DNA of 64,000 nucleotides from assembly GCF_001456355.1 (NCBI RefSeq), contig NZ_CP010271.1, positions 4,092,001 to 4,156,000 on the forward strand, read 5' to 3'. This DNA comes from Mycobacteroides saopaulense (GTDB lineage Bacteria > Actinomycetota > Actinomycetes > Mycobacteriales > Mycobacteriaceae). The position numbers and the translations under genes were made by a program. Under the pieces are notes generated by a model, which was not told the origin of the DNA, ran no database searches, and saw only the letters and a program-made list of their open reading frames with translations. Positions 42,640-51,717 of the stretch are shown here, one piece after another (position 1 is the first letter of the stretch; each line of letters starts with the position of its first letter).

Positions 42640-43538
42640 CCCTTGACTGCCGACACCAGGCTGATCGAGTTGAACATGTACCAGGCGGGCTGGCTCGGCT
42701 CGGGCAATGTGCGACCCGAGAGATTGAGATAGTCCAACAGCTCGGTACGCTCAGAACCCCAACCGTGGCAACGGAACCAGGTTGCGGCCTCGCTGCGCTG
42801 CTCGTTGTAGATCAGCGAGAAGAAATCCGAATTCGCCTGATCGCCGCTTTCGTTGGCACCCGCGACCAACATGGCGAACACCACGTCCGCGTAGGTCGTC
42901 ATCTGCTCGATGCCCACGAAGCTGCCCGGGGCGGCCAGCTCGTCGATGGATTCGAACAGTCGTTCCTGGGCGTCTGCCGGCAGATAGATCAACAGCCCTT
43001 CGACAATCCACGCCGAGGGCTTGGATGAATCGAAACCCTTTTCCTGCAATGCCTTACCCCAGTCTTCGCGCAGGTCAACGGAGATCTCCACGCGATCGGC
43101 CGTAGGCTCGGCCCCGTGCTCGTCGAGCACCTCTCGCTTGAACTGATGCACCAACGGCTGGTCCAACTCGAAGACCGTCGTCCCCGGGGCCCACTCGAGT
43201 CGATAAGCTCGCGAGTCCAGTCCCGAGGCCAGAATCACCACCTGTTTGACGCCGGCCTCTATCGCCTTACCGAAGTACGTATCGAAATAGCGTGTGCGAG
43301 CGCCCTGGAAGCTCACAAAATACTGCCCGAATTCCTCCGAACGCAAAGGATGTTCGGGCCCGCCTCCGGCGACCAGTTCTGCCCATTCCCCGCCGGCGGC
43401 ACGACAGAAGACCTCCGCATACTGGTCGACCGCCAAGGGCGCGGGTTTCGTGGCTTCAAGAGCCCGGCTGGCCGCCACGAACAGCGCGGTGGAGCCGACA
43501 CTTGTGTTGATATCCCAGTTGTCGCGATCGGTACGCAT
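42636..43538 (-). CDS. SAM-dependent methyltransferase (leucine-carboxymethyl type)
   Basis: 300 residues. It has STALFVAASRALEATKPAPL, the SAM motif VVILASGLDSRAYRLEW, ELDQPLVHQFKREVL and AWIVEGLLIYLPADAQERLF, the pattern of the large mycobacterial family of putative O-methyltransferases (TIGR00027 type). The start is chosen at MRTDRDNWDI; an upstream start adds ten residues outside the family pattern. Substrate unknown. Confidence 0.85.
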   Translation of the reverse strand: MRTDRDNWDINTSVGSTALFVAASRALEATKPAPLAVDQYAEVFCRAAGGEWAELVAGGGPEHPLRSEEFGQYFVSFQGARTRYFDTYFGKAIEAGVKQVVILASGLDSRAYRLEWAPGTTVFELDQPLVHQFKREVLDEHGAEPTADRVEISVDLREDWGKALQEKGFDSSKPSAWIVEGLLIYLPADAQERLFESIDELAAPGSFVGIEQMTTYADVVFAMLVAGANESGDQANSDFFSLIYNEQRSEAATWFRCHGWGSERTELLDYLNLSGRTLPEPSQPAWYMFNSISLVSAVKG

Positions 43539-43602
43539 GGCCGCGACAATACCCCGCCAGTGTGACAACTAGGTTGACATGCATGGGCGCAACCGTGACG
43601 CG

Positions 43603-45132
43603 CTAGTACGCTCCGTCGCTGCGCACGACGGCACGGAACGTGCGCCAGAGGATCGCGACGTCGGAAACCATGGACCAGTTCTCTACGTACGACAGATCCA
43701 GGCGCACGGCCTCGTCCCACGGGAGATCCGATCGTCCACTGACCTGCCATAGTCCGGTGATACCGGGCTTGACCAGAAGCCGGCGCTTGATCACGTCGGT
43801 GTATTCCTCCACCTCGCGGCGCAGTGGCGGCCGTGGGCCCACCAGACTCATCTCACCGCGCAGCACGTTGAACAGTTGAGGCAGTTCATCGAGGCTGGTG
43901 CGCCGCAGGAACCTGCCCACCACGGTGACGCGTGGATCCTCGCGCATCTTGAAAAGCGGCCCGGCCCCGTCATTTTGGGCCATCAGCGCATCAACCATCC
44001 GATCCGCGCCGACCACCATGGACCGGAATTTGATCATGCGGAAGGGGTTGGATCGCACTCCGATGCGCTCGGCCGAGTAGAACACCGGTCCGCGCGACTC
44101 CAGCTTCACCGCGAGAGCACACGCCAGCAGAATGGGGCTGAACCCGATGATGAGCAACAGCGCACCGATCCGGTCGAACAGCACCTTGTGTAGCCGGGAA
44201 GCACCCTCGTACTGGGGTTCGGCGAGGTGGATCAGCGGCATCGATCCTGCGGGGCGTACCCGCACCCGGGGCTGGTCCACATCGAACACGCCCGGCGAGA
44301 CCAGCAGGCTGACCCCGATTTCGCTGAGGCGCCAGGCGAGTTCGCGCATCTTCTCCGGACCGAGCTGTTCGGTCGCGGTGACCGCCACCGTATCGGCGTC
44401 CGCTTCCATGACGGCGGCGACGATCCGATCCTCCGAACCGAGGATCGGAATGCTCCGGTCTCCGACTTCGACGTTCTGGCCTGGCGCACCCAAGTATCCG
44501 GGAACGCACACGCCCACCACGCGGTATCCGAGCGCGGTGTCGCGCCCGAAGTTCTCGGCCAGGTTGAGCGCCGCGGCATCGCCGCCGAGCACAACCACGT
44601 TGAAAATCTGCTTGCCGCGGGCGCGCTGCCGGTTGAGCCAGGCGCGGCTGAGCTTCCGGTTCAGGAGTAGCAGCACGATGCCGACGATGAGGGACATCCC
44701 CAGGGCAAAACGCGAGACATTGAACTTGAACAGCACACTGACGATGGCGAAGAGGCCGAACATGTGGAATGTCGCGCGCAGTACTCGCTGATACTCCTCG
44801 CCGCCGCTGCCCATGAGGTGCGGGTCCCTACTGCGGTACACGCCGAGCAGCAGCGCCCAGTAGCAGAAGAAGCCAATACGAATCCAGAGCTCGGCGGGCG
44901 TCATCGGGTTGGTGGCGTTGCGCAACTCGATCCAGGTCCAGCCCGCAACGGCGACGATCAGTGTGTCGGTGACCATCAGCCACCGGGAGTAGACGTCCCC
45001 CCAGTGAGCCGCGCGGTGTCCGGCGGAGGTCTGAGGTGGTGTCTGGGTCTGCGGTGGACGCGGGCGGCGCACACTGCCGATCCGGCCCCTCAGCCGGGTC
45101 GGTGCGGGCGAGCCCTCATTCACCGCGACCAC
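43603..45132 (-). CDS. Exopolysaccharide polyprenyl glycosylphosphotransferase
   Basis: 509 residues. Four N-terminal TM segments are followed by a CoA-binding-like Rossmann domain (FNVVVLGGDAAALNLAENFG), a fifth TM (GALLLIIGFSPILLACALAV) and the bacterial sugar-transferase domain with MIKFRSMVVGADRMV, RRTSLDELPQLFNVLRGEMS and LVKPGITGLWQVSGRSDLPW. It transfers a sugar-1-phosphate to a polyprenyl phosphate to begin polysaccharide assembly at the inner membrane. No glycosyltransferases or flippase are adjacent in the window, so it stands alone. Confidence 0.92.
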   Translation of the reverse strand: MVAVNEGSPAPTRLRGRIGSVRRPRPPQTQTPPQTSAGHRAAHWGDVYSRWLMVTDTLIVAVAGWTWIELRNATNPMTPAELWIRIGFFCYWALLLGVYRSRDPHLMGSGGEEYQRVLRATFHMFGLFAIVSVLFKFNVSRFALGMSLIVGIVLLLLNRKLSRAWLNRQRARGKQIFNVVVLGGDAAALNLAENFGRDTALGYRVVGVCVPGYLGAPGQNVEVGDRSIPILGSEDRIVAAVMEADADTVAVTATEQLGPEKMRELAWRLSEIGVSLLVSPGVFDVDQPRVRVRPAGSMPLIHLAEPQYEGASRLHKVLFDRIGALLLIIGFSPILLACALAVKLESRGPVFYSAERIGVRSNPFRMIKFRSMVVGADRMVDALMAQNDGAGPLFKMREDPRVTVVGRFLRRTSLDELPQLFNVLRGEMSLVGPRPPLRREVEEYTDVIKRRLLVKPGITGLWQVSGRSDLPWDEAVRLDLSYVENWSMVSDVAILWRTFRAVVRSDGAY

Positions 45133-45767
45133 GAGCTTGTCCTCTCAGAACATCCCCATCAGCAAAACCAAACAGCTCGTGTCACGCAGTGACGGGGTGC
45201 AGAAGATTCAGCACGTCCCGGCCATGACCACCATCGCGTAAATACCTCGGCCCGGCGGCGACACCAGAGGTGTAACGCCCGTTACCCAGTTTCGTTCGGA
45301 AGGGAATGTATCCACGGAACCACGATCTGGCAACACCGAAACCTGGAGGTCCTGCAATTGTGACGGAGTTCACGAACGGCCGTCCCAAATGTACAGATCG
45401 TTCTTATTTATATGACGATCAGATGTCATATTTACGGGGTTTGAACTGCACCAACGCACAAAGTCTGTCAGGTCCACAAAAAGTTCGTCATGTACAAATT
45501 TGCTCACTACAAGTGTAGTGAGCAAGCATTCCAGCAATGTCGACAGCTACTTTAGGACAGTGTCGTGCAATCTCCTGGGACCGCCATAAGCCTCCGCGCC
45601 GGACGACCAGCACGTCGCCGAGTCCCTGATTCCCTACCTGACAGATTTTGCCCATGGATGCCCGACGAGCCCACCATGTCTGGTAACGCTCGTGAATCAC
45701 ATGGTCAGCGGACCGCGTGTCCCCACATCTAGTCGCTAACTGGGTACGCCTGTTAGCCCGATATCGG
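45133..45767. other. 635-bp AT-rich intergenic region with dyads
   Basis: No convincing gene. The stretch 45380-45520 is far richer in A/T than its surroundings. It contains GTTC-AC-GAAC (45368-45377), ATATGAC-N8-GTCATAT (45410-45431) and a 24-bp dyad at 45501-45524 with arms TGCTCACTACA and TGTAGTGAGCA (11 of 12 half-site bases match). It lies upstream of the sugar transferase and is likely its control region; a non-coding RNA is not excluded. The 24-bp dyad could also be a hairpin terminator for the minus-strand gene upstream. Confidence 0.55.
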
Positions 45768-46703
45768 TCAGACGAGCGGGCGGCCGGTGCGAATCCGCCA
45801 GTCGAGATCGAGCATCAGCGCGTTGAAGGGAAACCGGCGCAGCCCGTTCGGCAGCAGGCGGCTCCCGAATCCGAGGACCGCGAGGAGCCTCCTGAACGTT
45901 CGCTCGCGCGCCGGACTCCACGGCAGCCGCATCTCGTCGCGGAACCGCTGCGGCAAGAATCCGGTCGTGATGAATCGCGAGAAGGCGCCCACGGGGCGGC
46001 GCATGAACTTCGGCACCGCGATGGACGCCGACGCGATGCGGTACAGATACGGCCGCACATGATCGTCGATGTGCACCAGATCCATTGACCGCTGCCAGTA
46101 CTCATCGAACTCGGCACACGACTTCGGCCACATCGCCAACGGCATCTGCAAGGTGGTTCCCATGACGGCGCCTTCTTGCAAACACCGCTCGGCCATTTCC
46201 CCGGTCATCGGCCCGACAAATGCCTCGTACACGTCGACGAAGCCCTTGTAGAGGCAGATCGCCACCCATTTCTGCAGCTCCGGGTCGAAGGCGTTGTACT
46301 GCACCTTGTCCCCCGGCGCCGAGTGAACCTGTGCGTGCGCACGGTTGGTCGCCTTGCGGAACGCGGCCTTCTGATCCGGATTACCCAGCGTGGAAACCGA
46401 CAAGAAGGTGAATGTGGTCCGGGCCCGCTTGATGGGGTGCAGGTCGGCCCGCCCGCTCTCGACCTTGCTGTCGACGACGCCATATCCCACACCGGGACGC
46501 GCCAGCTGCATGATGACGTTGGCCGGCCCGCCCAACAGGGCCAAGCCCATGAAGTTGTCCGCGATATTGGGCTGGCGACGCCAGGACCACCACGGGGACA
46601 GCTGCGGTGCAGGCGGTACGGGCTCATTGCGACGGCTCCGCGTACCCGGGCCCCCGTCGCCTTCGAATTGCCCTTCAACTGCCGATAACTGCTCGATAGT
46701 CAC
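45768..46703 (-). CDS. Oxygenase MpaB family (DUF2236) protein
   Basis: 311 residues from GTG at 46703 (AGGGG upstream). It carries family blocks such as ADNFMGLALLGGPANVIMQL, ATNRAHAQVHSAP (conserved His) and DEYWQRSMDLVHIDDHVRPY. DUF2236 proteins are heme-containing oxygenases related to latex-clearing protein; the substrate here is unknown. It is divergent from a TetR gene with 76 bp between, so it is probably regulated by it. Confidence 0.8.
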   Translation of the reverse strand: MTIEQLSAVEGQFEGDGGPGTRSRRNEPVPPAPQLSPWWSWRRQPNIADNFMGLALLGGPANVIMQLARPGVGYGVVDSKVESGRADLHPIKRARTTFTFLSVSTLGNPDQKAAFRKATNRAHAQVHSAPGDKVQYNAFDPELQKWVAICLYKGFVDVYEAFVGPMTGEMAERCLQEGAVMGTTLQMPLAMWPKSCAEFDEYWQRSMDLVHIDDHVRPYLYRIASASIAVPKFMRRPVGAFSRFITTGFLPQRFRDEMRLPWSPARERTFRRLLAVLGFGSRLLPNGLRRFPFNALMLDLDWRIRTGRPLV

Positions 46704-46779
46704 CGTTGACCCCTTGCATCTGCGAACATGTGTTATCAAATATCGTGCAGCGGAGCGCCCCGCCTGTCAAGATGTAGTG

Positions 46780-47379
46780 ATGTCGTCATCGCGGGTCTAC
46801 GGGGGCGTCCAGGCCCTCGACCGGCAAGCCGAGCGTCGCAATCGACTCCTGGAGGCCGGGCTTGACCTGCTCACCGCCGGTCCCGCACCAAATCTGACGG
46901 TCCGCGGTGTATGCAAGCACGCGGGCGTGGTCGCCCGGTATTTCTACGAGAACTTCACCGATCTGGATGAGCTGACCGCCCAGGTGTACGACGGCGTGAT
47001 CGGCAAGGTCGCGATCTCGACCCAGAAAGCGGTGGACGCGGCGCCGCGGCGCGAGAAGACCGCGGCGGGTATCTCCAATATCGTGCACTCCATTGCCGAG
47101 GATCCCCGCATCGGCCTGCTGCTCTTCGGCAGCAATCCTGCCAACTCCGTGATTGCGCAGCGCCGCAGCGCCGCCGAGCAGCTCTTCGCGACCCTCTCCG
47201 GCCAGCACCTGAACAAGACATATCATCTTGCGAATGACGAGTCCATGCGTGCCGCAGCATATTTCGCGGTAGGCGGCGTCGGACAGACGCTGGCGGCCTG
47301 GGTGTCCGGTCAGCTGAAACTCGGCATCGACGAACTCGTCGAAGTACTGACCCGCCTGCTGGAACCGACTACGCGGTAG
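46780..47379 (+). CDS. TetR family regulator
   Basis: 199 residues. HTH: RNRLLEAGLDLLTAGPAPNL with TVRGVCKHAGVVARYFYENF. It is paired divergently with the MpaB-like oxygenase. The intergenic AACATGTGTT (46725-46734) is a weak candidate operator. The end overlaps the end of the opposite VOC gene by 11 bp. Confidence 0.82.
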   Translation: MSSSRVYGGVQALDRQAERRNRLLEAGLDLLTAGPAPNLTVRGVCKHAGVVARYFYENFTDLDELTAQVYDGVIGKVAISTQKAVDAAPRREKTAAGISNIVHSIAEDPRIGLLLFGSNPANSVIAQRRSAAEQLFATLSGQHLNKTYHLANDESMRAAAYFAVGGVGQTLAAWVSGQLKLGIDELVEVLTRLLEPTTR

Positions 47380-47956
47380 CCACCTCGCGCGGGGTGCGCT
47401 CGGCAGCCGTCTTGGGCGCGACACGTACGTCTGCCGCAGTGAACTCTTTTGTCCAGCACGCAAATTCAAGAGTGATGCCGTCTGGGTCCAGGAAGTAGAA
47501 GGATCGCACGTACACGCCCGGGTGTAGTTCCTTGGAGACCTGGAACTCACTCTCGTCATGGTTCAAGATGGGCCCCACCCGAACGCCCTTGCTCTTGAGC
47601 TTGACGCGGTACTCGTCGAACTTCTCGGCCGGAACATGCAGCGAGATGTGGTTCATCGAGCTCACGGCACTGATGATGTCGCCGATTCCCGGTATCGCCG
47701 CAGGCGCCGAGATCCCGGGGACACCGTCCGGCGCGTCCTTGAACCAGAAGAAGGCCAGGGAGTCGCCGCCGCCGGCGTCGAAGAAGAAGTGCTGCCCCTG
47801 CCCCATCGGCAGGTCGAGCGACTTGATGAGCGGCATGCCCAGCACGTTGGAGTAGAAGTCAACGGTGCGTTCCATGTCCGAACACACAAGCGCCACATGG
47901 TTGAAACCGCCAAACTCGAACTCGGAGTTGGGGTTGTTCGGTTTGATCATCGTCAC
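47369..47956 (-). CDS. VOC family (glyoxalase/extradiol dioxygenase-like) protein
   Basis: 195 residues from GTG with an excellent site (AAGGAGG, six bases upstream). Two beta-alpha-beta-beta-beta modules: FNHVALVCSDMERTVDFYSN with likely metal His, MNHISLHVPAEKFDEYR, and FLDPDGITLEFACW with the metal Glu. Substrates range from methylglyoxal adducts to catechols; the intended one is unknown. It is divergent from the TetR at 48122 with a clear dyad in between. Confidence 0.8.
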   Translation of the reverse strand: MTMIKPNNPNSEFEFGGFNHVALVCSDMERTVDFYSNVLGMPLIKSLDLPMGQGQHFFFDAGGGDSLAFFWFKDAPDGVPGISAPAAIPGIGDIISAVSSMNHISLHVPAEKFDEYRVKLKSKGVRVGPILNHDESEFQVSKELHPGVYVRSFYFLDPDGITLEFACWTKEFTAADVRVAPKTAAERTPREVATA

Positions 47957-48005
47957 GGGGAGCCTCCTTGATCCGACCGCATGACACCTTGCGTTTTACG
48001 CTAAT

Positions 48006-48027
48006 CTGAATCTAACATCAGGTTCAG
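48006..48027. promoter_or_regulatory. CTGAAYCT-N6-AGGTTCAG operator
   Basis: CTGAATCT and AGGTTCAG (7 of 8 symmetric) flank AACATC in the region between the divergent VOC and TetR genes. It is a likely binding site for that TetR protein. Confidence 0.55.
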
Positions 48028-48048
48028 AAACAGGTCAATACCGATCGG

Positions 48049-48106
48049 CGAGCAGACACAAAAGCACCGTTTTTCCCGGCGTGTCGGGAGCCTTTACGTC
48101 TGCTCG
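48049..48106 (+). promoter_or_regulatory. Structured leader upstream of TetR gene
   Basis: Perfect 9-bp arms CGAGCAGAC (48049-48057) and GTCTGCTCG (48098-48106) enclose a smaller stem TCCCG-N6-CGGGA (48074-48089). The outer right arm ends 15 bp before the GTG. It may fold in mRNA or act as two half-operators. Confidence 0.45.
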
Positions 48107-48121
48107 TCAGAAGGAAGCAGC

Positions 48122-48727
48122 GTGGTCCAACCCACCGTTCGCGGACGTCAGACCCAGGCCGCCATCGACGAGGCAGCACGAACTGTCGTCGCCCGCAAGG
48201 GAATACTTGCCACTACCGTCGCCGATATCGCGGCGGAGGCCGGCCGGTCCACCGCGTCGTTCTACAACTACTACGACTCCAAAGAGGCGATGGTCGCGCA
48301 GTGGGCCATGCGATTTCGCACCGAGGCCCAAGAGCGGGTGTCGGCGGCCATCGGGCACGGGCGCTCCAACAAGCAGCGCGCCCGAGACATCGCCACCGCG
48401 CACTGGCTCACCTGGCGCCACCAGCTCGCCGAGATGATCAGCGTGTCTCAGCTGGCCATGATCAACACCGAGTTCGCCGAGTTCTGGAACCAGATGTGTT
48501 CCGAGCCCATCGATTTCCTGACCACCACCATCAAGCGCGCACAGCGTGACGGATACAGCCCCGGCAACGATCCGCACCTCATGGCCAGCGCCATCGTCTC
48601 GATGATGAATCAGTTCGCCTACAACCAGCTCAGCCAGGGCAACGCGGCCACTGTCGACGACGATGCCTGCATCGACACCCTGGCCGGAATCTGTTACCGC
48701 GCCATCTACTCCAAGGAGGTCTGCTGA
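48122..48727 (+). CDS. TetR family regulator (head of catabolic operon)
   Basis: 201 residues from GTG with AGAAGGAAGC upstream. HTH: QAAIDEAARTVVARKGILAT with TVADIAAEAGRSTASFYNYY. The C-terminal domain resembles TetR regulators of acyl-CoA pathways. The stop TGA is directly followed by the ATG of the hydrolase, so it is the first gene of a run reaching about 54.8 kb. Confidence 0.88.
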   Translation: MVQPTVRGRQTQAAIDEAARTVVARKGILATTVADIAAEAGRSTASFYNYYDSKEAMVAQWAMRFRTEAQERVSAAIGHGRSNKQRARDIATAHWLTWRHQLAEMISVSQLAMINTEFAEFWNQMCSEPIDFLTTTIKRAQRDGYSPGNDPHLMASAIVSMMNQFAYNQLSQGNAATVDDDACIDTLAGICYRAIYSKEVC

Positions 48728-49855
48728 ATGCCCGACAAGATGACGACGATCGTGCGGGATTTCGTGGGGCTGCCCTCGCCGACCGCCGGACGCAACGGTG
48801 CCGGTGGGCATCCGTGCCAGGGTCTGTACCACCGGGCCGCCGGCACCAAACCCAAGATCGCCTTCATAGCGACGCACTATCAGATCGACTTCTCCGAGCA
48901 CTACATTGCCGAGTACCTGGCTCGTCACGGGTATGGGTTCCTTGGCTGGAACACCCGCTTCCGCGGTTTCGAAAGCCACTTCCTGCTCGATCACGCCCTG
49001 GTCGACATCGGCGTGGGCGTGCGCTGGCTTCAGGAACAGGCGGGCGTGGAAACCGTACTGCTGCTGGGTAACTCCGGTGGCGGCTCGCTGATGTCGGCCT
49101 ATCAATCGCAAGCAGTGGCCCCCAAGGTAACGCCACTGGAGGGCATGCGCCCGGCCGAGGGCCTGGACAGCCTGCCCGCCGCGGCCGGCTATGTCGCCAG
49201 TGCCGCACATCTGGGCCGCCCCGATGTGCTGACGGACTGGATGGACGCCTCGGTGATCGACGAGAGCGATCCGGCATCCACCGACCCCGCCCTGGATCTG
49301 TTCAACGAGGAGAACGGGCCGGCCTACTCGACCGAGTTCGTCGCCAGGTACCGCGAGGGCCAGGTCGCGCGCAATCACCGCATCACCGCGTGGGCGCTCG
49401 ACGAACTGGCACGGGTGCGCGCGGCCGGGTTCAGCGACCGTGCCTTCACGGTGCACCGCACCTGGGCGGACCCGCGCATGGTCGATCCCACCCTGGAGCC
49501 CACCAAGCGCCCGCCGAACCTGTGTTACGCAGGGGTGCCGGTGAAGGCCAACCGCTCGACCTTCGGAATCGGTTGTGCCACCACATTGAAGAACTGGCTG
49601 GGCATGTGGAGCCTGTCGCACGCCCAGACGCGCGCCGAGCCACATCTGGCCGATGTCACCGTTCCGGCGCTGGTCATCAATGCCGACGGCGATACCGGCG
49701 TCTTCCCGTCCGATGCTCGGCGCATCTACGACGCGTTGGGTTCGACCGATAAGTCACGAGCCTCCATCGATGCCGACCACTACTTCCAGAACCCGGGAGC
49801 GCGCCAGGAGCAGGCCGATACCATTGCCGAGTGGGCAAGCAAGCGGTGGGAGTGA
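48728..49855 (+). CDS. Alpha/beta hydrolase
   Basis: 375 residues. It has FIATHYQIDFSEHYIAEYLA in place of the usual HG turn, nucleophile Ser in VLLLGNSGGGSLMSAYQSQ, a late acidic residue in VINADGDTGVFPSD and a terminal His in DADHYFQNPGARQE. Probably an esterase or lactonase acting on an intermediate of the pathway encoded with it; the substrate is not known. Confidence 0.78.
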   Translation: MPDKMTTIVRDFVGLPSPTAGRNGAGGHPCQGLYHRAAGTKPKIAFIATHYQIDFSEHYIAEYLARHGYGFLGWNTRFRGFESHFLLDHALVDIGVGVRWLQEQAGVETVLLLGNSGGGSLMSAYQSQAVAPKVTPLEGMRPAEGLDSLPAAAGYVASAAHLGRPDVLTDWMDASVIDESDPASTDPALDLFNEENGPAYSTEFVARYREGQVARNHRITAWALDELARVRAAGFSDRAFTVHRTWADPRMVDPTLEPTKRPPNLCYAGVPVKANRSTFGIGCATTLKNWLGMWSLSHAQTRAEPHLADVTVPALVINADGDTGVFPSDARRIYDALGSTDKSRASIDADHYFQNPGARQEQADTIAEWASKRWE

Positions 49856-50787
49856 AGGTCCTCGCCCACTTTCCGGTCGGCCCACGCGTCCGCGAACAGC
49901 TTGCCCCGTACGCCGATTGGCTTGACGTGCGCTTCTGCGCCGAGGACGATGACGACACCTTCTACGCCGAACTACCGCATGCCGACGTGCTCTGGCATGT
50001 GCTTCGTCCGCTTTCTGCCGATGACGTCGCGAAAGGCGAACGGCTGCGGCTGATCCACAAATTCGGTGCGGGGGTGAACACCATCGCGCTGGACGCCGCC
50101 TCCATGCAAGGGGTGGCCGTCGCGAACATGCCCGGCGCCAACGCGCCGTCGGTCGCCGAGGGTGCGCTGTTGCTCATGCTGGCGACGCTGCGGCAACTGC
50201 CACGGCTGGACCGGGAGATTCGCGCAGGTCGCGGCTGGCCCACCGATCAGTCGCTCGGTGACACCGTGCGCGATATCGGCTCGTGCACAGTCGGATTGGT
50301 GGGATACGGCAACATCGCCAAGGCGCTGGAACGGATCCTCTTGGCGATGGGCGCCGCCGTGCTGCACACCAGCACCCGCGACGACGGCACCAGCGGGTGG
50401 CGCAACCTCGATGACCTGCTCACCAGCAGCGATATCGTCTCGCTGCATCTCCCCCTGACCGAGACCAGCGCCGGGATGCTCAACGCCGAGGCGCTATCCC
50501 GGATGAAACCCGGATCGGTCCTGGTCAACACCTCGCGCGGGGCGGTGGTCGACGAGGCCGCCCTGGTCGAAGCGCTGCGACACGGCCCTCTTGGCGCCGC
50601 GGGTCTCGATGTCTTTGCGCAAGAGCCGGTTTCGCTAGATAACCCGCTGCTGACGCTGCCGAATGTGGTGCTCACGCCGCACGTCACATGGTTCACCGCA
50701 GACACCATGACGCGCTACCTGGACCACGCGATCGACAACTGTCGGCGCCTCAAGGATGGACTGCCGCTAGCTGACCGCGTGCGCTAG
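49852..50787 (+). CDS. D-2-hydroxyacid dehydrogenase (NAD)
   Basis: 311 residues from GTG at 49852, which overlaps the previous stop as GTGA; in-frame GTGs 15-21 bp upstream are alternatives. Rossmann motif TVGLVGYGNIAKALERI; catalytic Arg in VNTSRGAVVDEAALVEAL, Glu in FAQEPVSLDNPL and His in LTPHVTWFT. It interconverts 2-hydroxy and 2-oxo acids. It is translationally coupled to the hydrolase. Confidence 0.85.
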   Translation: MKVLAHFPVGPRVREQLAPYADWLDVRFCAEDDDDTFYAELPHADVLWHVLRPLSADDVAKGERLRLIHKFGAGVNTIALDAASMQGVAVANMPGANAPSVAEGALLLMLATLRQLPRLDREIRAGRGWPTDQSLGDTVRDIGSCTVGLVGYGNIAKALERILLAMGAAVLHTSTRDDGTSGWRNLDDLLTSSDIVSLHLPLTETSAGMLNAEALSRMKPGSVLVNTSRGAVVDEAALVEALRHGPLGAAGLDVFAQEPVSLDNPLLTLPNVVLTPHVTWFTADTMTRYLDHAIDNCRRLKDGLPLADRVR

Positions 50788-50850
50788 GCTAGCCCCGAGA
50801 TTTACACTAGAGAATATTCGTAAACGAACCACAATGGCGTGGGAGGACGA

Positions 50851-51702
50851 ATGGGAACAGCTGTGCAGCTCGCGGGCAAGGTCGTGGCCATCACCGGCGG
50901 AGCACGCGGCATCGGCCGGGCCATGGCCACGGCGTTCGCCGCCGAGGGCGCGAAGGTCGCGATCGGCGATATCGACAAGAAGCTGTGTGAGAACACCGCC
51001 GCCGAGATCGGCAACGGCACCATCGGCCTGCCGCTCGATGTGACCGACTACGGCAGCTTCGAGGCCTTTCTCGACACCGTCGCGGCCACCATCGGGCCCG
51101 TCGACGTGATCATCAACAACGCGGGCATCATGCCCATCACCCCGTTCGGGGAAGAGTCGCTGGAATCCATCCAACGTCAGCTCGACATCAACGTGCGCGG
51201 CGTCATGTGGGGCAGCCAGCTGGCCATCAAACGGATGAAGCCGCGCGGCGGTGGTGTGATCGTCAACATCGCCTCTGCCGCAGGCAAAATGGGCGTGCCG
51301 GGGCTCGCGACGTATTGCGCGACGAAGTGGGCGGTGGTCGGCCTCTGCGAATCGCTGACCCTCGAACTCAAGGACGACAACATCTCCGTTGTCTGCGTGA
51401 TGCCCGGCGTGGTCAACACCGAGCTGGTGGCGGGTCTCGAGGAGCACTGGCTGCTGGGAATCGTTCAGCCCGAAGACATTGCCGCCGGGGTCCTCAAAGC
51501 CGTGCGAAAGGGCAAGTTCCCCGTCATGGTGCCCAAGAAACTGGGCCCACTGCTGCGCACGACAGCCATGCTGCCCCGAGCGCTGTACGGGCCCGCGGCA
51601 CGATCGTTGGGAATGGACCACTTCATGCTCGATGCGCACGGCACGTCGGCACGCGCCGCCTACGAGGACCGTGCCAGCCACAGCGAGCCCAGCGCCGAAT
51701 AG
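50851..51702 (+). CDS. Short-chain dehydrogenase/reductase
   Basis: 283 residues from ATG at 50851 with GGGAGGACGA upstream. Cofactor motif AITGGARGIGRAMA, NNAGIM, catalytic Ser in VNIASAAGKMG and YxxxK in YCATKWAVVG. It oxidises a hydroxyl group with NAD(P). A separate promoter may lie in the 63 bp before it (GAATATTC palindrome at 50812-50819), since the gap is longer than elsewhere in the operon. Confidence 0.88.
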   Translation: MGTAVQLAGKVVAITGGARGIGRAMATAFAAEGAKVAIGDIDKKLCENTAAEIGNGTIGLPLDVTDYGSFEAFLDTVAATIGPVDVIINNAGIMPITPFGEESLESIQRQLDINVRGVMWGSQLAIKRMKPRGGGVIVNIASAAGKMGVPGLATYCATKWAVVGLCESLTLELKDDNISVVCVMPGVVNTELVAGLEEHWLLGIVQPEDIAAGVLKAVRKGKFPVMVPKKLGPLLRTTAMLPRALYGPAARSLGMDHFMLDAHGTSARAAYEDRASHSEPSAE

Positions 51703-51717
51703 TTAGGAAGCAATCAG

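Noticed and set aside
45488..45700. 70-codon minus-strand frame in the AT-rich region
   Set aside because: No ribosome site, no recognisable motif, and it overlaps the 24-bp dyad; not supported as a gene.
48107..49645. Antisense open frame of about 510 codons across the TetR and hydrolase genes
   Set aside because: It spans two well-supported sense genes and their boundary and shows no domain motif. It is a by-product of high third-position GC.
50812..50819. GAATATTC as an operator for the SDR gene
   Set aside because: Only eight bases are symmetric and the flanks do not extend it; noted in the gene entry but not called as a site.
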